A stretch of DNA of 64,000 nucleotides, from assembly GCA_964639245.1 (NCBI GenBank), contig CAZXCU010000018.1, positions 43,334 to 107,333 on the forward strand. Direction: 5' to 3'. The position numbers and the translations under genes are program-made. Under the pieces are notes generated by a model. The model saw only the letters and a program-made list of their open reading frames with translations. It was not told the origin of the DNA and ran no database searches. The stretch is from SB15 sp964639245. Its GTDB lineage: Bacteria > Chloroflexota > Anaerolineae > Aggregatilineales > J027. This document shows, in pieces, positions 61,725-64,000 of the stretch. Positions within the stretch are counted from its first letter, which is position 1. Each line of letters opens with the position of its first letter.

Positions 61725-62225
61725 CTACAAATCCTCAAATAAGTCGTCTAATGGAGGCAGCTGCCCGGTCTCTTTTAATTGACGGCGGGGTTGTTCGGTT
61801 TTCTTCTGCCGTTCGTAAAGGATTTCCGACTTCTGGGCTTCTAAGTCCAAGATAGCATCCGACGCGCTGGCAAAATTGCCGTAGGGATGGTCTTGTAAGG
61901 TGGGTTGCAAAGCCGGCGGTAAACTTTCGGGCGATTTCCCCGTTTTTTCGCCTTCAGCCTTGGCCCGGACTTCAAAATAAGTACGCCATTTTTTGAGCGC
62001 AAATTCGGAAGTCAGGGTGAGTTCAGGCGGCATCCAACCATACATGACTCGCATTTTGCCGCCTTTTTCCTGCACAAAGGTGGATTTGCAATGGTCACAA
62101 AAAGCAAAATCGGGACGACCTTCGCTATGGATAATGCGCTGCTTTTGCATTCCGCAGATGGCACAGTTTTGCCAACGGATGGCATCGTTATCCATATCCC
62201 ATAAAATGTAGATTTGATCTGACAT
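61725..62225 (-). CDS. zinc-ribbon-like protein of unknown function
   Basis: A 166-residue cytosolic protein. CAIC (residues 21-24) and CDHC (43-46) suggest one zinc site. The N-terminus (QIYILWDMDNDAIRWQN) and the middle (MRVMYGWMPPELTLTS) are unfamiliar; the C-terminal half is charged and helical. A TATAAT box lies at 62261-62266 on the minus strand. No family recognised. Confidence 0.6.
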   Translation of the reverse strand: MSDQIYILWDMDNDAIRWQNCAICGMQKQRIIHSEGRPDFAFCDHCKSTFVQEKGGKMRVMYGWMPPELTLTSEFALKKWRTYFEVRAKAEGEKTGKSPESLPPALQPTLQDHPYGNFASASDAILDLEAQKSEILYERQKKTEQPRRQLKETGQLPPLDDLFEDL

Positions 62226-62362
62226 GATGAATTTCCGTATGAGTTCGTATCATGATTACTATTATAGAGGGATTAGCGACGAGAAGTAAGTTAGCGGGTG
62301 ATTATCCGATAAAGCAGTTTGTCGGGGATTGTTAAGAGTTTCGTACAAAAGCGAAAATGATG

Positions 62363-62385
62363 AGGGCGGGTTGCGGCACCGCCCT
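62363..62385 (-). terminator. hairpin downstream of the 92-residue gene
   Basis: AGGGCGG / CCGCCCT form a 7-bp stem with a 9-base loop, 10 bases after the stop. The following TCATCATTTTCG is only weakly U-rich. Confidence 0.5.
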
Positions 62386-62394
62386 TAACCTGAT

Positions 62395-62673
62395 TTACGC
62401 GCCAGATTCAAAGGCCTGCACAATTTCTTCGGCTGCTTTAAATTCCTCGCTGCCCTCAGGCACTTCGTCCATGACTTTGGTCGCTTTAAGGTAATCTTCC
62501 ATCGAAACTTTGGGGCGGTTGAGCTTATCCAATTTCAAGCGCATGGCTTCTAGGGCAATATGTTCTTGGTCAGACATTGCCCCGTGTGCTTTGTTGACGG
62601 TTTCAAAATCTTCGGTGGTAAGGGTTTGTTTTTCTTTCAGGAGTTCTTTCAGTTTATCAAATGCAGCACTCAT
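62395..62673 (-). CDS. small helical protein of unknown function
   Basis: A 92-residue, charged, all-helical protein (FDKLKELLKEKQTLTTEDFE, EEFKAAEEIVQAFESGA). No membrane segment or known motif. AGGGA precedes the ATG, and a TATAAT box lies on the minus strand at 62709-62714. Not recognised. Confidence 0.6.
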   Translation of the reverse strand: MSAAFDKLKELLKEKQTLTTEDFETVNKAHGAMSDQEHIALEAMRLKLDKLNRPKVSMEDYLKATKVMDEVPEGSEEFKAAEEIVQAFESGA

Positions 62674-62808
62674 ACCTTATCCCTGCCTATAGCCGTTTTG
62701 CGCGGCTTATTATAACGCAGCAGCTAAGGAAACAATGAAGGCTTTTTGCAAAAATCGCGGTTTAGCGTTTGAATCAGGGGCGCATTGAAGCAACAAGGAG
62801 CAATCAGC

Positions 62809-63087
62809 ATGGATCTGGGTTTGATTCTGACGTATATCATTTTAGGTGCCATTGCCGGCACCGCCGCCGCTGCCATCGTTGAAGGCAGTTCCCGTAAAAA
62901 AGGGCAGCTTTTTCGGAATATTGTTATCGGGATTCTGGGTGCAATTCTGGGCAGTTTTTTATTTGAGGTGTTCAATATTACCCTACCCGATTTTCTGGGG
63001 GAGGCGGAACTGTCGCTTGCTGATGTGGTGGTTGCATTCATCGGGGCAGTCATTGTGATTTTCATTGTCAAGACGCTGCGACGATAG
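62809..63087 (+). CDS. GlsB/YeaQ/YmgE-like small membrane protein
   Basis: A 92-residue protein with three hydrophobic segments and Gly-rich packing (LGAIAGTAAAAIVEG, IVIGILGAILGSFLFEVF). It resembles transglycosylase-associated/GlsB stress membrane proteins, though the middle loop is atypical. ATG 62809 with AGGAG upstream is preferred over a TTG at 62785. Confidence 0.65.
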   Translation: MDLGLILTYIILGAIAGTAAAAIVEGSSRKKGQLFRNIVIGILGAILGSFLFEVFNITLPDFLGEAELSLADVVVAFIGAVIVIFIVKTLRR

Positions 63088-63110
63088 CCAAAATTGCGCG
63101 GAAAAAACCA

Positions 63111-63139
63111 TTGACAGCTTGAAAGGGACTTTATACAAT
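63111..63139 (+). promoter_or_regulatory. promoter of the tRNA cluster
   Basis: A perfect TTGACA (63111-63116) and TACAAT (63134-63139) are spaced by 17 bases, 11 bases before the first tRNA. It is one of the best promoter matches in the window. Confidence 0.75.
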
Positions 63140-63150
63140 AACCTCACTTT

Positions 63151-63223
63151 GCCGACATAGCTCAATTGGCAGAGCAGGCGTTTTGTAAACGTCAGGTTAT
63201 GGGTTCAAGTCCCTTTGTCGGCT
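63151..63223 (+). tRNA. tRNA-Thr (TGT)
   Basis: Acceptor GCCGACA pairs with TGTCGGC; the D arm is GCTC/GAGC; the anticodon stem GGCGT/ACGTC holds TGT at 63184-63186; the T arm contains GGTTCAAGT. The 3' CCA is not encoded. It reads ACA codons. Confidence 0.95.
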
Positions 63224-63257
63224 ATGCACCTTAAAACTTAAAATTAGGATAGATGCC

Positions 63258-63686
63258 ATGAGTCTTTTAGGTTTAAGAGAACGGCAAAATAGCAAAAAGC
63301 AAGGCAATGTCGGTCTTGCAATTGCGATTGCATGGTTTGAAGAACACGATTATGAAACGTATATTCCTTTAACTGACAGCCAATCATCCGATTTAGTCGT
63401 CAAAAAAGCGGGTAGATATTTCGGTGTTCAGGTAAAAACCACTTACTTTAAAAGTCCTTATGGGATTTATATGGCTAACTTAAGGGTTTCGGGATGAAAT
63501 CGGTCTGGTATCGGTAAAGTCAAACATTTTGAGCCAAGTGAAATTGAGCTACTTTTCATTTTCACTGATTCAAGAGATATGTACTTAATCCCAACCGAGT
63601 ATCTGAGAAACCGCAGTACCATAAGTTTAGGTGCAAAGTACGAAACATTTAGAGTTTCGTTTGAAAAAACCTTATCATTTGAATAA
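63258..63686 (+). pseudogene. PD-(D/E)XK homing-endonuclease-like gene with in-frame TGA
   Basis: The frame opens at ATG 63258 (AGGATAG upstream) and reads 79 codons to a TGA at 63495-63497. Beyond it the same frame continues without further stops for 62 codons to TAA at 63684-63686 (KVKHFEPSEIELLFIFTD, RDMYLIPTEYLR). The whole, 142 codons, resembles the group I intron-associated PD-(D/E)XK endonuclease family (I-Ssp6803I type): GNVGLAIAIAWFEEHDYETYIPL, then SDLVV and FGVQVKTTY as the catalytic Asp and Q-V-K parts. The TGA replaces an expected Gly (GGA). Base composition is AT-rich. Neighbours use TGA as stop, so it is probably inactivated. Confidence 0.75.
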
Positions 63687-63691
63687 CACAT

Positions 63692-63774
63692 GGGGTAGTG
63701 TCCCGAGCGGCAAAGGGGAGAGACTGTAAATTTCTTGGCGATAGCCTTCGTAGGTTCGAGTCCTACCTGCCCCA
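63692..63774 (+). tRNA. tRNA-Tyr (GTA)
   Basis: An 83-base class II tRNA. Acceptor GGGGTAG pairs with CTGCCCC (one G-U); the anticodon stem AGAGA/TTTCT holds GTA at 63726-63728; a long variable arm follows; the T arm has GTAGGTTCGAGTCCTAC. It begins 5 bases after the endonuclease frame ends. Confidence 0.95.
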
Positions 63775-63790
63775 CTTTTTAATTGAATAT

Positions 63791-63862
63791 GCCTGTATAG
63801 CTCAGAGGTAGAGCACTTTCTTGGTAAGAAAGGGGTCATGAGTTCAAATCTCATTACAGGCT
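63791..63862 (+). tRNA. tRNA-Thr (GGT)
   Basis: Acceptor GCCTGTA pairs with TACAGGC; the anticodon stem CTTTC/GAAAG holds GGT at 63823-63825; the T loop is TTCAAAT. No encoded CCA. It lies 16 bases after tRNA-Tyr. Confidence 0.95.
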
Positions 63863-63864
63863 TT

Positions 63865-63889
63865 ATCGTCCCTCCGGGGCGATTTTTTT
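63865..63889 (+). terminator. intrinsic terminator of the tRNA cluster
   Basis: ATCGTCCC / GGGGCGAT form an 8-bp stem with a TCC loop, followed by seven T. It separates the tRNAs from tuf. Confidence 0.85.
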
Positions 63890-63936
63890 GAGAAGCCAAC
63901 GTTAAAATTTAATATAGTTGGAGCATTTTAGCGACA

Positions 63937-64000
63937 ATGGCGAAATTTGAACGTACCAAGCCCCATGTGAATATTGGGACAATCGGACATGTGGATCATG
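63937..64000 (+). CDS. tuf: elongation factor Tu, 5' end only
   Basis: The first 21 codons read MAKFERTKPHVNIGTIGHVDH, the invariant start of EF-Tu including the opening of the G1 GTP-binding loop; the window ends inside it. GGAG lies 13 bases upstream, rather far. A weak promoter (TTGAGA near 63888 and TATAGT near 63913) overlaps the terminator's end. Confidence 0.95.
   Translation, partial: MAKFERTKPHVNIGTIGHVDH

Noticed and set aside
63495..63497. Selenocysteine or stop-codon recoding at the endonuclease TGA
   Set aside because: No stem-loop suited to a SECIS element is evident just after the codon, the expected residue is Gly, and TGA serves as a normal stop in neighbouring genes.

Overview
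The window reads like a chromosomal scaffold from a member of the Chloroflexota, most likely an Anaerolineae-type bacterium from a metagenome or draft assembly. Clues are lipoproteins and membrane proteins with long Thr/Pro-rich linkers, a bacterial Elp3, a DnaC/DnaD/DnaB replication set, frequent TTG and GTG starts, roughly even base composition by eye, and a 100-N scaffold gap inside a low-complexity gene. The assignment to class is inference. Genes are densely packed, with many ATGA or TAATG overlaps and no stretch over 300 bases without a gene.

Region by region. 1-4.8 kb (+): an alpha/beta hydrolase, a MinD/ParA-like ATPase, an AI-2E family transporter, two small unknown proteins and a THUMP-like SAM methyltransferase. 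4.8-10.2 kb (-): folC, lon and a TolB-like lipoprotein. 10.3-11.7 kb (+): an anchored protein with FlgD-like Ig domains. 11.8-16.4 kb (-): a four-gene NMT1/THI5-type ABC importer. It is divergent from a CoA-acylating (methyl)malonate-semialdehyde dehydrogenase and a small helical protein (16.5-18.3 kb). 18.4-22.5 kb (-): a very large Ser/Thr kinase carrying a duplicated TPR superdomain. 22.7-25.1 kb (+): a CBS-domain protein, a P1 peptidase, a flavin/PNPOx-like protein and an AT-rich orphan. 25.2-29.4 kb (-): a RelE-type toxin-antitoxin pair and a heterodimeric ABC exporter. 29.7-30.6 kb (+): a ComEA-like protein.

30.6-39.1 kb holds two interlocked information-processing modules. Elp3, an M20 peptidase and an esterase-like hydrolase form one minus-strand operon. 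A Trm9-like methyltransferase on the plus strand shares its start (CATG) with elp3 and its stop (CTAG) with the next operon. That operon is bfn, dnaB, a DnaD-like gene and a protein with two DnaC-like ATPase domains in one chain. 39.3-52.3 kb: ald (+), a membrane protein and ygfZ (-), then ffh-rpsP-khpA-rimM-dprA-manC-topA and two nucleotide-sugar genes (+). 52.4-60.7 kb: a short LuxR/MalT-type regulator (-) divergent from a membrane protein, a polyprenyl-type glycosyltransferase, a phosphodiesterase-like protein and galT-galK. 60.8-62.7 kb (-): a lipoprotein made of hexapeptide repeats and broken by the assembly gap, then two small unknown genes. 62.8-64.0 kb (+): a GlsB-type membrane protein, then tRNA-Thr(TGT), a broken homing-endonuclease-like gene, tRNA-Tyr(GTA), tRNA-Thr(GGT), a terminator and the first 64 bases of tuf.

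The strongest candidates for something undescribed are the dnaB/DnaD/tandem-DnaC loader operon, the Elp3/Trm9-like pair that suggests a eukaryote-like wobble-uridine pathway, and the invasion of a conserved tRNA-tuf cluster by a PD-(D/E)XK endonuclease gene now stopped by an in-frame TGA. All functional statements come from reading the translated sequences; no searches were run.
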